A stretch of DNA of 64,000 nt from Thioclava pacifica DSM 10166 (lineage in GTDB: Bacteria > Pseudomonadota > Alphaproteobacteria > Rhodobacterales > Rhodobacteraceae), in NCBI RefSeq assembly GCF_000714535.1, contig NZ_AUND01000034.1, positions 1 to 64,000 of the forward strand. Direction: 5' to 3'. The position numbers were made by a program, and so were the translations under genes. Shown one piece after another: positions 34,679 to 43,753 of this stretch (its first letter is position 1; every line of letters starts with the position of its first letter). The notes beneath the pieces are model-generated. The model saw only the letters and a program-made list of their open reading frames with translations. It had not been told where the DNA came from and searched no databases.

Positions 34679-36154
34679 TCAGCCCCAGTCCCGACAGACG
34701 TATTTGATTTCCATGAACTCTTCCATGCCACGGCGCGAGCCTTCGCGACCGAGGCCGGATTGCTTCATGCCGCCGAACGGGATCGGCGCGCCTGTGACCT
34801 TGGTGCGGTTGACCGCGACCATGCCGAATTGCAGCGCGCGGGTGGCGCGGTAGATGCGTTTCGGGTTCTGGGAGTGGACGTAAGCCACGAGGCCGTATTC
34901 GGTCGCGTTGGCCTTGGCGAGGACCTCTTCTTCCGTGTCGAAGACGGTGATCGGGGCGACCGGGCCGAAGGTTTCCTCGTGCATGATCTTGGCATTGTCG
35001 GGCACGTCGGTGAGCACGGTCGGCGCGAAGAACAGCGGGCCGCGATCGAGCCGCTTGCCGCCGCAGGCCAGTTTCGCGCCCTTGGCCAGCGCGTCTGCCA
35101 CGTGCTCTTCCTGCTTGGCCACCGCCTTTTCGTTCATCAGCGGGCCGATATCGGGATCGCCCATGCCGATGCCCACGGTGAGCTTTTCGGTGGCTTGCGT
35201 GAAGCGGCGGCAGAACTCGTCATAGACGGGCCGCTCGACATAGATCCGGTTCGCGCCGAGGCAGTCCTGCCCGGAGGTTGCGAATTTCGCCTTGATGACT
35301 TCCTCGACCGCCTGATCGAGATCGGCGCCCTTGAAGACGATGACCGGCGCGTGCCCGCCGAGTTCGAGGACCAGCCGCTTCACCGTGTCAGCCGATTGGC
35401 GATAGAGCAGGCGGCCCACTTCCGTGGAGCCGGTGAAGGAGAGCGCACGCACGCGGGTATCCTCGCACCAGGGCTCGACGATGTCCGGCGCATGGCCGGT
35501 CAGCACGTTGAACACGCCCGCCGGAAGGCCCGCGCGTTCGGCCAGTTCGGCAAGGGCCAGCGCCGAAAAGGGCGTCTCATGCGAAGGATGCGCGACCACC
35601 GTGCAGCCCGCGGCGATCGCGGCGGCGGCCTTGCGGGTCAGCATCGCGGAGGGGAAGTTCCACGGCGTGATCAGCCCCACGACGCCCACGGGCTCCAACC
35701 ACAGTTCGACCTCGGCATCGTGCAGATGCGAGGTGACGCCCTCGATATTCGGGCGCTTCGCTTCTTCGGCGTAATATTCGAGAAAGCTCGCTGCGTAGTC
35801 GATCTCGCCTGCAGCTTCCGAGAGTGGCTTGCCCTGTTCGAGCACCATGATCCGCGCCAGATCGTCCTTCGCCGCGAGGATCAGATCGAACCAGCGGCGC
35901 AGGATGGCGGAACGCTCCTGCGGCAGCGTCATCGACCAGTCGAGAAAAGCCGTCTGCGCGGCGTCCACGGCGGCGCGGGACTGGGCCCGGCTGAGCGCAG
36001 TGACATCGCCCAGGCGCTCGCCATTGGCGGGGTTCGTGACCGGGATCGCTCCGCCGGTCTCGCCCGCGATCCAGCGACCGTTCACATAGGCAAAGCTGCG
36101 CAACAGGCGCTTGTCGGCGATGTCGGGGCGGGCGGAAATGGCGGTGTCGAGCAT
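34679..36154 (-). CDS. gabD: NAD(P)-dependent succinate-semialdehyde dehydrogenase-like
   Basis: A 491-residue aldehyde dehydrogenase of the GabD type, oxidising succinate semialdehyde or a close analogue. The fold landmarks are GVVGLITPWNFPSAMLTRKAAAAIAAGCTVV, LSFTGSTEVGRLL, the general base in LVLELGGHAPVIVF and the nucleophile Cys in ATSGQDCLGANRIYVERPVYD. Length matches GabD. It is co-directional with the aminotransferase downstream and an Lrp regulator upstream, consistent with putrescine or GABA degradation. The gene symbol is by family, not proven substrate. Confidence 0.87.
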   Translation of the reverse strand: MLDTAISARPDIADKRLLRSFAYVNGRWIAGETGGAIPVTNPANGERLGDVTALSRAQSRAAVDAAQTAFLDWSMTLPQERSAILRRWFDLILAAKDDLARIMVLEQGKPLSEAAGEIDYAASFLEYYAEEAKRPNIEGVTSHLHDAEVELWLEPVGVVGLITPWNFPSAMLTRKAAAAIAAGCTVVAHPSHETPFSALALAELAERAGLPAGVFNVLTGHAPDIVEPWCEDTRVRALSFTGSTEVGRLLYRQSADTVKRLVLELGGHAPVIVFKGADLDQAVEEVIKAKFATSGQDCLGANRIYVERPVYDEFCRRFTQATEKLTVGIGMGDPDIGPLMNEKAVAKQEEHVADALAKGAKLACGGKRLDRGPLFFAPTVLTDVPDNAKIMHEETFGPVAPITVFDTEEEVLAKANATEYGLVAYVHSQNPKRIYRATRALQFGMVAVNRTKVTGAPIPFGGMKQSGLGREGSRRGMEEFMEIKYVCRDWG

Positions 36155-36256
36155 GAGAGACCTCCTGTGTTGAGATCACTCTGCGTCCTCATGACCAGCA
36201 AGATAGGCCGAATGGCCCGCGCCCGGCCCGGATTTGGGCTAAAATAAGCGCCTGCG

Positions 36257-36742
36257 CTAGTCCATTTGGTCTGCGAAGAGCTCGAAGGGGGGCATTGCAG
36301 CGTTTTTCACCTCTTTCGTGACGATGTAGGTGAAGTAGCGCGCGATCCCGATCCGGGCGTCCAGCATCGAGTCGATCAGCCGCTGATAGGCGTCGATATC
36401 GCGGGTGACGATCTGCATCAGGTAGTCGAACCCGCCGCCAAGCGCCCAGCAGCCCACGACCTCGGGGTGCTGATCCAGCGACCGCTCAAAGGTCTGGAAA
36501 CTGGCAGCGGTATGATCGGCCAGTTCGGCGGCCACGAAGAGTGTCACATGCGGCCCGAGCTTCTTGAGGTTGAAACTCGCGCGATAGCCCGCGATGAGGC
36601 CTGCTTTTTCGAGTTTTTTCAGCCGTTCCCATGCAGGGGTCGGCGAGAGGTTGATCTTCTCGGCCAGCGCCGCCTTGGTGATGCGTCCCTCGCGCGCCAG
36701 AACGCGCAGAATTTCGATATCGCGGGGGTCGAGCTTGATCAT
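36257..36742 (-). CDS. Lrp/AsnC family transcriptional regulator
   Basis: A 161-residue regulator with the AsnC-type winged helix (LDPRDIEILRVLAREGRITKAALAEKINLSPTPAWERLKKLEKAGLIAGYRASF) and a C-terminal RAM ligand-binding domain (HVTLFVAAELADH...FQTFERSLDQHPEVVGCWALGGGFDYLMQIVTRDIDAYQRLIDSML). It is on the same strand just upstream of the gabD and aminotransferase genes (103-base gap) and probably controls them in response to an amino acid or amine. Regulators of this family usually also repress their own gene. Confidence 0.9.
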   Translation of the reverse strand: MIKLDPRDIEILRVLAREGRITKAALAEKINLSPTPAWERLKKLEKAGLIAGYRASFNLKKLGPHVTLFVAAELADHTAASFQTFERSLDQHPEVVGCWALGGGFDYLMQIVTRDIDAYQRLIDSMLDARIGIARYFTYIVTKEVKNAAMPPFELFADQMD

Positions 36743-36783
36743 GGGGCCACGCTACACCGGCTCAACGCCTTGCGCATCCCCGA

Positions 36784-38238
36784 TTATTCGGCGGCCTGGC
36801 GCGAGGACGTAGAAGCAGGGGCAGGGGCGGCGTGCCGGGTACGTTTGCGGCGCAGACCGTCGGCATCACCTTTGCGCAGGCGCAGGAAATAGAGCGCAGA
36901 GAGCGGCCCGGTCGCGCCCGCGATCGCGAAGCCCCAGAGAAAGGCGGTGATCGGGATCATCTCGGCGCCGGTCGTGGTCGCGGCCGCGCCCGCGGTGAGT
37001 TCCAGCACCACGCCCGCCAGCGCGATCCCGAGTGCGAGCGAGACCTGACGGCTCATCGCGGTGAAGGCGGTTGCGGGGCTCATCTCGCGAGTGTCGAGAT
37101 CGGCAAATCCGATCGTGTTGACGGCGGTGAAGACCACCGATTGCGCCGCGCCTCCGATCAGCAGGAGCGGGATCAGCTGCCAGTCGGAGATGCTGTTCAC
37201 CGTGGCGAAGCCGAAGATCGTCAGCCCGCGCAGCACGGCGGCCGCGATCATCACCCATTTGAAGCCGAACCGGTCGAGCATTCTCGGTGCCCAGACCCGC
37301 ATCGACAGCGCCCCCACCGCCGTCAGCCCGGTCAGCGCCCCCGAGACCATCACCGAGGCGCCAAGTCCCAATTGGAAAAACAGCGGCAGCAGCAGCGAGA
37401 TCGCCCCGTTCGAGAGCCGGAAAATCAACCCGCCGGTGATGCTTACATCGAAGGTGCGGTGGCGGAAAAGACGCGGATCGAGCAGGGCATCCGAACGGGT
37501 TTGCGCGCGGCGCCAATAGGCGTAGAGCAATGCCACGCCCAGTCCGCTCAGACCTGCTGCAGCCTGCCAGGGCAAGATATGCTCGCCCAGGGCCGAGAGC
37601 CCCGTCATCGCGGCCCCGAGCCCGAGAGCGGACAGCACGAACCCCCAGAGATCGAAAGGTGCGGCGCTGCTCGGCTCATCAGCGGGCATGTGGCGCAAGG
37701 TGAGCCAGATCGCCAGTGCCCCGAGCGGCAGGTTCATCAGGAAGATCGAGCGCCAGCCAAGGAATGTCGTGACCGAGGCTCCGACGAAGGGGCCCATTGC
37801 GGGGCCGATCAGAGCGGGCAGGGTGACGTAGACCATCGCGCGGGTCATCTCGGATTTCGCGGTATGGCGCAGCACGATCAGTCGGCCCACCGGGGACATC
37901 ATCGCCGCGCCCACGCCTTGCAGGGCGCGCGCCAGCACGAGGCCGGTCAGGCTCGTCTGAACCGCGCAGAGCAGCGAGGCGAAGAGAAACACGCCCATTG
38001 CGGCGAGAAAGATCCGCTTCGCCCCGAAGCGGTCGGCCAGCCAGCCCGAGATCGGCACGAAGGCCGCCAGTGAGATCAGGTAGGTCGCCATCGCCATTTT
38101 CAGCGACAAGACCGGCACCGAGAGATCGCGCGCGATCACCGGGATCGCGGTCGCAAGAACGGTGGCGTCGATCAGCTCCATCAGGAGCGAGAGCGCCACG
38201 GTCAGGGGGAGGATGTTTTCACGAAGCCGGTTCAGCAT
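36784..38238 (-). CDS. DHA2-type MFS multidrug exporter
   Basis: A 484-residue polytopic membrane protein with about 14 helices, the DHA2 (EmrB/QacA) layout. LMELIDATVLATAIPVIARDL carries the acidic residue and motif C region of helix 1, GWLADRFGAKRIFL is MFS motif A, and GVGAAMMSPVGRLIVLRHTAKSEMTRAM is motif B-like. It should extrude a drug or toxic metabolite by proton antiport; no membrane-fusion partner is encoded beside it. It shares direction with the Lrp regulator 41 bases downstream, so they may be co-transcribed. Confidence 0.87.
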   Translation of the reverse strand: MLNRLRENILPLTVALSLLMELIDATVLATAIPVIARDLSVPVLSLKMAMATYLISLAAFVPISGWLADRFGAKRIFLAAMGVFLFASLLCAVQTSLTGLVLARALQGVGAAMMSPVGRLIVLRHTAKSEMTRAMVYVTLPALIGPAMGPFVGASVTTFLGWRSIFLMNLPLGALAIWLTLRHMPADEPSSAAPFDLWGFVLSALGLGAAMTGLSALGEHILPWQAAAGLSGLGVALLYAYWRRAQTRSDALLDPRLFRHRTFDVSITGGLIFRLSNGAISLLLPLFFQLGLGASVMVSGALTGLTAVGALSMRVWAPRMLDRFGFKWVMIAAAVLRGLTIFGFATVNSISDWQLIPLLLIGGAAQSVVFTAVNTIGFADLDTREMSPATAFTAMSRQVSLALGIALAGVVLELTAGAAATTTGAEMIPITAFLWGFAIAGATGPLSALYFLRLRKGDADGLRRKRTRHAAPAPASTSSRQAAE

Positions 38239-38271
38239 GACCGGGCAAAGCTAGCGCAGATTTCGGCGCTG

Positions 38272-38439
38272 TCATCCCATCGGATAGCCGGCGAGCATCG
38301 GAAACATCCCGGCCAGCCCGATCGCGATCAGATAGAGCGCCACGATATAGCTTAAAAGCCTCGGGAAGATCAGGATCAGAACCCCGGCGAAAAGCGCCAG
38401 GATCGGCGCGAGCATCAACATCGAACCCGTGAACATCAT
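38272..38439 (-). CDS. DUF3096 small membrane protein
   Basis: A 55-residue protein, MMFTGSMLMLAPILALFAGV at the start, then LILIFPRLLSYIVALYLIAIGLAGMF: two hydrophobic helices joined by the basic turn FPRLLSY, which is the pattern of the DUF3096 family of tiny inner membrane proteins. It starts with tandem ATGs at 38439 and 38436; either may be used. It lies 33 bases upstream of the exporter gene on the same strand. Function is unknown. Confidence 0.72.
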   Translation of the reverse strand: MMFTGSMLMLAPILALFAGVLILIFPRLLSYIVALYLIAIGLAGMFPMLAGYPMG

Positions 38440-38663
38440 CGGTCTACTCCATCACTTGCAGCCCGTCCGGGCCTGAAAATGGCTTTGGGCCAAGGGGATG
38501 ATGAAACGTCCATGCATGGCGCTCCAAGGGGCAGGAAAACAGGAAGCGCCGCGCGGCCCTGGCCGGGTCAAAGGAAAAAACTGTTGGCGATGGGCCGCGT
38601 TCCGAGGTGACACGCGCTTGTGTGCAGTCGCGCGCAGCCGTGTTGCAAAACGCCCAACGCATG

Positions 38664-38690
38664 ACAAAACCCCGCCTTTTGGCAAGGCGG
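38664..38690 (-). terminator. Rho-independent terminator after the sulfide:quinone oxidoreductase gene
   Basis: On the minus strand CCGCCTT pairs with AAGGCGG across five bases and is followed by GGTTTTGT. It lies about 145 bases beyond the stop codon. Confidence 0.75.
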
Positions 38691-38707
38691 AGAGGTGGGA
38701 GTGAGAG

Positions 38708-38757
38708 CCTGCTTCCGGACGAGAGACAGGAGCGAGAGAGAGACGCCCGGAAGCAGG
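38708..38757. repeat. 11-bp inverted repeat in the 3' untranslated region
   Basis: CCTGCTTCCGG (38708-38718) and CCGGAAGCAGG (38747-38757) are perfect inverted arms around a 28-base, almost purely GA-rich loop. It is transcribed, if at all, as part of the oxidoreductase 3' untranslated region ahead of the terminator, and could stabilise the mRNA end. Confidence 0.6.
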
Positions 38758-38833
38758 TCGGGACGGAGCGCGAGGTCCGGGGGGTGGAAAGGGAGAGAAA
38801 AACCGCCCCGCGCATCCGTATCTCGGGAAAGGG

Positions 38834-40117
38834 TCAGGCTCGGATCAGGGTCTCCGCGCTCCATTCGGCAAGGGGTACGCCCCAGCTCGGCACGCGGCCC
38901 TTGTTGCGGAAGAACAGTTCCTTGTAGGCGACCTTTTGCATGTAGGGGATCTTGCCCATGCGCAGTTCCTGCGTCTCGCCGCCGAACCAGCTGTTCGCGT
39001 GGATGTAGAAGGCCTTGCCGCCGCCCATGTCGCCGATACAGACGACCTCGGGGTGCCATTCCTTGTTGGCCTCGGCGCTCGAGAGTTTGCCCAGATCGCC
39101 CGCGATCTGCCGGCCGACCACGTCACATTCCTGGTGGCCGATCGCGCCGAGCTTGGGCACGGTGATCGCGGCGGCATCCCCACAGGCGAAGACCTCGGGG
39201 TGATCGGGGTTGCGCATCCGCATGTCGGTGATGACGAAGCCCACCTCGTCGGAAACCGGCAGCCCCTTGAGGAACGCGTGCGGCTTCCAGTTCGGGAAGA
39301 TCACTTTCATCTCGGCGGGCAAGCTCCGGCCATCGGTGAACTCGATGCCGTCTTTCGTCAGCCGCTTGATGCCCTCGACCTTGTTGACATAGCCGAACCC
39401 CATCGAGCCCGCGGCCTCGAGCAGCTGTTCGACAACCTTCTCGCCGGCATCTTCCGCGATCAGCTCGGCGGGGGTGAAGATCGTGATGTTCTTCGCGCCG
39501 CCCTTGCCGTTTTGCTCGAGCCAATGGGCGAGCGAGAGAGAGACCTCGACCGGCGGGCCTTCACAGGCGGCCAGTGCCGTCGGCAGCCAGTCCGGGCGAC
39601 CCTGATGGCCCTGTTCGAACCGGTCCGAGCCCACGACAATCGGCCCGCCCTGATAATCGTTCTTCAGGTAGTCGATCATCTTGTTGGCGTGGAACGCGTC
39701 CGAAACGGTGTGTCCGTATTCGGCGAAGCCTTCGATATCATCATAGGCCAGCCGCGCCCCCAGAGCGATCACGACGTAGTCGTAGCCCATCGTATATTGA
39801 GGCGCGCCGGGGCGTTCGGAGGGGCGCATCTGCACCGTCTTCGCGGCGATGTCGATGCCGGTGATTTCGGCCTGCTTGAAGTCGATATCGTCCTTGGCCA
39901 GCACGTCGACGAGGTTCATATGCATCGTCACCGCCGGGTCGCGGCCCTCGAACACCTCGAGCGGGATATTGGGAATGAAATCGAGATAGCCCTTGCGGTC
40001 GATCACGGTGATGTCGCAGGCATCGCCCGCGTAATCACGGATTTTCTGGGCGGCGCCAAGGCCCGCGAAATTGCCGCCGAGAACCAGAACTTGCGGTTTG
40101 GAAATACTTTTTGCCAT
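38834..40117 (-). CDS. Sulfide:quinone oxidoreductase-like flavoprotein
   Basis: A 427-residue FAD protein of the SQR/FCSD group, which passes electrons from sulfide to quinone at the inner membrane. The FAD-binding VLVLGGNFAGLGAAQKIRD, the IALGA motif and the second FAD motif FACGDAAAITVPKLGAIGHQE are clear. Cys185 (AACEGPPVE) and Cys360 (EVVCIGD) are candidates for the redox-active pair of SQR. The C-terminus has amphipathic segments for membrane contact. Start at 40117 has AAGGAG upstream. No other sox or sulfur genes are nearby, so a detoxifying rather than lithotrophic role is possible; the assignment to NDH-2-like relatives cannot be fully excluded. Confidence 0.82.
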   Translation of the reverse strand: MAKSISKPQVLVLGGNFAGLGAAQKIRDYAGDACDITVIDRKGYLDFIPNIPLEVFEGRDPAVTMHMNLVDVLAKDDIDFKQAEITGIDIAAKTVQMRPSERPGAPQYTMGYDYVVIALGARLAYDDIEGFAEYGHTVSDAFHANKMIDYLKNDYQGGPIVVGSDRFEQGHQGRPDWLPTALAACEGPPVEVSLSLAHWLEQNGKGGAKNITIFTPAELIAEDAGEKVVEQLLEAAGSMGFGYVNKVEGIKRLTKDGIEFTDGRSLPAEMKVIFPNWKPHAFLKGLPVSDEVGFVITDMRMRNPDHPEVFACGDAAAITVPKLGAIGHQECDVVGRQIAGDLGKLSSAEANKEWHPEVVCIGDMGGGKAFYIHANSWFGGETQELRMGKIPYMQKVAYKELFFRNKGRVPSWGVPLAEWSAETLIRA

Positions 40118-40347
40118 CGTAATCACTCCTTTGCCTTCTCGGCTTGATGTCGGGGTGAAAACCGATGCGGGAAGGCCGCAGTTCCGATATTTCAGCGCTC
40201 TCCCGGCGTTGTGACGCGCCGGGATCGGGCGTGAACGGAAGGACGGGCGATGCTGCAATGCCGCGAAAAAAGGCCGTGCATTTGCTGCATGTCAAACTCC
40301 TGTTAGACGATCGGTGCTAGTTTGCGCGTGCGATAGGGGTGGGTTCG

Positions 40348-42156
40348 ATGAAAAGCAAAGAGGCAGCGATGAAAGATTTCGGCAAACGGCCGGGCGAGTG
40401 CACGGCAGAGCAGGAAGCGCGCGAGGCGCGCGCGGCGGCAGAGGAATCCTTCGCGCGGCTTGACCGGGCCTTTCATGCGCTTCTGGGCCGCGCCGAGGGC
40501 GGGCTCTCCCCGGTTTCTCTAGGATTGGCCTGGGCCGATTGGGCGACGCATCTCGCAATGAGCCCCGGCAAACAGTCGGAATTGGGCTGGAAAGCGGGAC
40601 GAAAATGGGTCCACCTGATGCGCGAGATGGCACCGCACCGCGCCGACGACCCGGAGGCACAGCCTCTTGATCCCTTGCCGCAGGACCGCCGCTTCAAGGC
40701 GCCTGAGTGGCAGGCCTGGCCGTTCTCGCTTTATGCGCAAAGTTTCCTGCATGCCCAGCAATGGTGGCACAACGCGACGACCGGCATTCACGGGGTCGAG
40801 GATCGCCACCTCCAGATGATGGAGTTCTACGCGCGCCAGTTTCTCGACATGGCCGCGCCCACCAATTTTCTCGCCACCAATCCGCAGTTGATCGCGCGGA
40901 CCCGCGAGGAGTCGGGGGCGAACCTGATCCGCGGGGCGACCTATTTCTTCGAGGATATGCTCAAGGTGATGGGCGGCGAGGGCGAACCCGAACCGACGCT
41001 GATCCCCGGCGAGCATGTCGCGCTCAGCCCCGGCAAGGTGGTGCTGCGCAACCAGTTGATCGAACTGATCCAATACGCGCCCACGACCGAGGAGGTGCAT
41101 CCCGTGCCGCTCCTGATCGTGCCGGCATGGATCATGAAATATTACATCCTCGATCTCGAACAGACGAATTCGCTGATCCGCTGGCTGGTGGGGCAAGGTT
41201 TTACCGTCTTCGCGGTATCGTGGAAGAACCCGGGCGAGGAAGATCGCTGCCTCGGATTTGATGATTATCGCGAACTTGGCGTAATGACGGCGCTCGATGC
41301 GGTGACCGAGATCACCGGTGCCGAGCAGGTGCACGGTCTGGGTTACTGCCTTGGGGGCACGCTGCTGTCGGTGGCCGCGGCCGCGATGGCGCGCGATGGC
41401 GATGCGCGGCTGGCCTCGTTGACGATGCTGGCAGCGCAGGTCGATTTCACCGAGGCCGGGGAGTTGAGCCTGTTTACCAACGAAGACCAGCTGAGCCTGA
41501 TCGAAGACATGATGTGGGAGGAGGGCTATCTCGACAAGACGGCGATGGCCGGCACCTTCTCGATGCTGAAATCGAAAGACCTCGTCTGGTCGCAGGCGGT
41601 TCATACCTATCTGATGGGCCAGCGCGAGGAAGACAGTGCCCTAGCTTCCTGGAGCCATGACGCGACCCGGATGCCCTACAAGATGCATTCGGAATATCTG
41701 CGCAAGCTCTTCCTCGACAATGATCTGGCCGAGGGGCGCATGCAGGCCGGCGGGCAACCGGTCTTCTTGCAGGATATCTCGGCGCCGGTCTTTGCCGTCG
41801 CCACCGAAGCCGATCACATCGCGCCTTGGCAGTCCGTCTACAAGCTGACCTGGGCGCTGCCCGGAGAGGTGAATTTCGCCCTCGTTTCGGGCGGGCACAA
41901 TACCGGAATCGTCGCACCGCCGGGTTCGAACCGCGCGCGTTACCGTTTGATGGAGCATCACGCGGGGGCGACCCATCCGGGGCCGAAGGACTGGGCCGAG
42001 ACGAGCCCGGTGCATCCGGGCTCGTGGTGGGAGCCCTGGGCGAAATGGCTCGCCGAGAAAGACGGTGGTGCGTTGGTGGCCCCGCCGCCGATGGGCAAGG
42101 GCCGCAAATACCATGCGATTGCCGATGCGCCCGGGGAGTATGTGCTGGGGCGCTGA
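40348..42156 (+). CDS. phaC: Class I poly(R)-hydroxyalkanoate synthase
   Basis: A 602-residue polymerase that makes polyhydroxybutyrate from 3-hydroxyacyl-CoA at the granule surface. The lipase-like box GYCLGG holds the catalytic Cys334; the Asp of FAVATEADHIAPW and the His of SGGHNTGIV complete the triad. LIVPAWIMKYYILDLEQTNSLIRWLVGQGFTVFAVSWKNP is the family core. An alternative ATG at 40369, with AGAGG upstream, would drop seven residues. It is divergent from the SQR gene and converges with the DNA ligase gene across 28 bases. The phasin is encoded 2.8 kb away. Confidence 0.93.
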   Translation: MKSKEAAMKDFGKRPGECTAEQEAREARAAAEESFARLDRAFHALLGRAEGGLSPVSLGLAWADWATHLAMSPGKQSELGWKAGRKWVHLMREMAPHRADDPEAQPLDPLPQDRRFKAPEWQAWPFSLYAQSFLHAQQWWHNATTGIHGVEDRHLQMMEFYARQFLDMAAPTNFLATNPQLIARTREESGANLIRGATYFFEDMLKVMGGEGEPEPTLIPGEHVALSPGKVVLRNQLIELIQYAPTTEEVHPVPLLIVPAWIMKYYILDLEQTNSLIRWLVGQGFTVFAVSWKNPGEEDRCLGFDDYRELGVMTALDAVTEITGAEQVHGLGYCLGGTLLSVAAAAMARDGDARLASLTMLAAQVDFTEAGELSLFTNEDQLSLIEDMMWEEGYLDKTAMAGTFSMLKSKDLVWSQAVHTYLMGQREEDSALASWSHDATRMPYKMHSEYLRKLFLDNDLAEGRMQAGGQPVFLQDISAPVFAVATEADHIAPWQSVYKLTWALPGEVNFALVSGGHNTGIVAPPGSNRARYRLMEHHAGATHPGPKDWAETSPVHPGSWWEPWAKWLAEKDGGALVAPPPMGKGRKYHAIADAPGEYVLGR

Positions 42157-42184
42157 GGGCTGAATTGCCTTGGGCGCGCCGCGC

Positions 42185-43753
42185 TTAGTCTTCCGGCGGT
42201 AACATCGCGCGCAAGCTTTCGATCCGGTCGGCTTCGGGTGCGGGCTTGTCCCAGCGTATGCGCGAGATGCGCGGAAACCGCATCGCCACGCCCGATTTGT
42301 GCCGGGTGGAGCGGTTGAGTCCTTCGAACGCCACTTCGACCACGAGTTCCGGCGCGAGCGAGCGCACCGGGCCGAAGCGCTCGCGGGTGTTGTTGCGCAC
42401 GAAGCGGTCGAGGCGGCGCAGTTCCTCGTCGGTGAAGCCGGAATAGGCCTTGCCGACGGGCACGAGCGTGTCGCCCTCCCAGACGCCAAAGGTGAAGTCG
42501 GAATAGAAGCCCGAGCGTTTGCCATGCCCGCGTTGGGCATAGAGCAGCACCGCGTCGATGATGAACGGGTCGCGTTTCCACTTGAACCACGGCCCCTTGG
42601 GGCGGCCCGCCATGTAGGGCGTGTCGCGGCGCTTGAGCATCACGCCTTCGATGACCGCTTGCGGCGGGGCTTCGCGGAGCGCGGCGAGCGTGTCCCAGTC
42701 GTCGAAGGGCAGGATTTCCGAGGTGTCGAAGCGCTCCGGCGGGAGGTCGGCCATAGCGGTCTCAAGCCGTGCGCGGCGCTGATCGAAGGGCAGGGGACGC
42801 AGATCGTCGCCTTGCCAATGCAGCACATCGTAGAGCCGCAGCGCCGCCGGGTGCGAGGCCAGAAGCGCCTTGCCCGGTGATTTCCGCCCCAGCCGTTTCT
42901 GCAGGTCGCCGAAGGGCGCGACCTCGGTACCGCGCCGCACGATCAACTCTCCATCGAGCGCGCCCTCGAAGCCCATATGCGCGACGATATCGGGGAAGGC
43001 GGCCGAGATATCCTCGCCCGTGCGCGAATAGAGCCGTCGCTCGCCACCCTCGGCCACGGCCTGCACGCGGATGCCATCCCATTTCCATTCGGCGGTGAAC
43101 GCGGCCGGGTCGAGCGCGTCGAGGCCATCGCGGTCGATCGGAGTGGAGAGCATCACCGGGCGGAAGGGGGCAAGACCCATCCGTTCGGGCTTCTCCCCGC
43201 CCTCGATCCAGTCGAAAAGCGGCTGATAGGGCGGGGTGAGCCCGTGCCAGATCTCCTCGATCTCTTCCAGCTCCGGCGTCCCGAGCCGCGCCAGCGCCAC
43301 GCGGGCCAGCCGCGCCGAGACGCCCACGCGCAGCCCGCCGGTCGCGAGTTTCAAAAGCGCATAGCGTTCCGACGGCGCGAGCCGGTCGAGCCAGCCCGCG
43401 ATCAGTGGACCGGCGCGGGTCTTTGGCGTGTCCTGCAAGGTTTCGACGATCATCGGCAGATCGAGGTCTTCCGGCGCGGCATCCGTGGGCCAGATCAGCG
43501 CGATCGTCTCGGCCAGATCGCCGACATAGTCGTAGCTGAGGGCAAACAGCTCCGGATCGACCCGCTCGCCCACCATTGCGCGCAGCACGGCGGGTTGCGC
43601 GCGGCCCAGTTCGAGCTCTCCGGTCAGCGCGGCCAGCGCATAACCGCGCTCGGGATCGGGTGCATGGCGCAGGTAATCGGCCAGCGCGTCGAGCTTGGCA
43701 TTGCGCCCCGGCGTGAAGGCGAGACGTTCGAGAAGGCGCGCGAAGGCTTTCAT
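42185..43753 (-). CDS. ATP-dependent DNA ligase (bacterial LigC-like, 'cisplatin-associated' type)
   Basis: A 522-residue ATP-dependent ligase. The adenylation motif is EWKWDGIR with Lys224 as the likely AMP-accepting residue; YSRTGEDISAAFPDI, GALDGELIV, VIEGVMLKRRDTPYMAGRPKGPWFKWKRD supply motifs Ia, III and IV-V. An N-terminal helical DNA-binding domain of about 200 residues precedes it. It overlaps the MBL exonuclease upstream by ATGA, the known ligase-associated exonuclease pairing; the third member, a DEAD/H helicase, is absent here. It works beside the replicative NAD ligase LigA encoded at 48.5 kb, probably in repair. Confidence 0.92.
   Translation of the reverse strand: MKAFARLLERLAFTPGRNAKLDALADYLRHAPDPERGYALAALTGELELGRAQPAVLRAMVGERVDPELFALSYDYVGDLAETIALIWPTDAAPEDLDLPMIVETLQDTPKTRAGPLIAGWLDRLAPSERYALLKLATGGLRVGVSARLARVALARLGTPELEEIEEIWHGLTPPYQPLFDWIEGGEKPERMGLAPFRPVMLSTPIDRDGLDALDPAAFTAEWKWDGIRVQAVAEGGERRLYSRTGEDISAAFPDIVAHMGFEGALDGELIVRRGTEVAPFGDLQKRLGRKSPGKALLASHPAALRLYDVLHWQGDDLRPLPFDQRRARLETAMADLPPERFDTSEILPFDDWDTLAALREAPPQAVIEGVMLKRRDTPYMAGRPKGPWFKWKRDPFIIDAVLLYAQRGHGKRSGFYSDFTFGVWEGDTLVPVGKAYSGFTDEELRRLDRFVRNNTRERFGPVRSLAPELVVEVAFEGLNRSTRHKSGVAMRFPRISRIRWDKPAPEADRIESLRAMLPPED

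Larger units (their letters stand above)
38440..38833. other. Intergenic stretch downstream of the sulfide:quinone oxidoreductase gene
   Basis: About 390 bases hold a terminator (38664-38690), a purine-rich inverted repeat (38708-38757) and no gene I can support. The part between the terminator and the DUF3096 gene should contain the promoter for DUF3096 and the exporter. Confidence 0.5.

Noticed and set aside
38452-38685. Small frames on the minus strand in the gap before DUF3096
   Set aside because: They overlap a clear terminator, lack ribosome-binding sites and have codon use unlike neighbouring genes.
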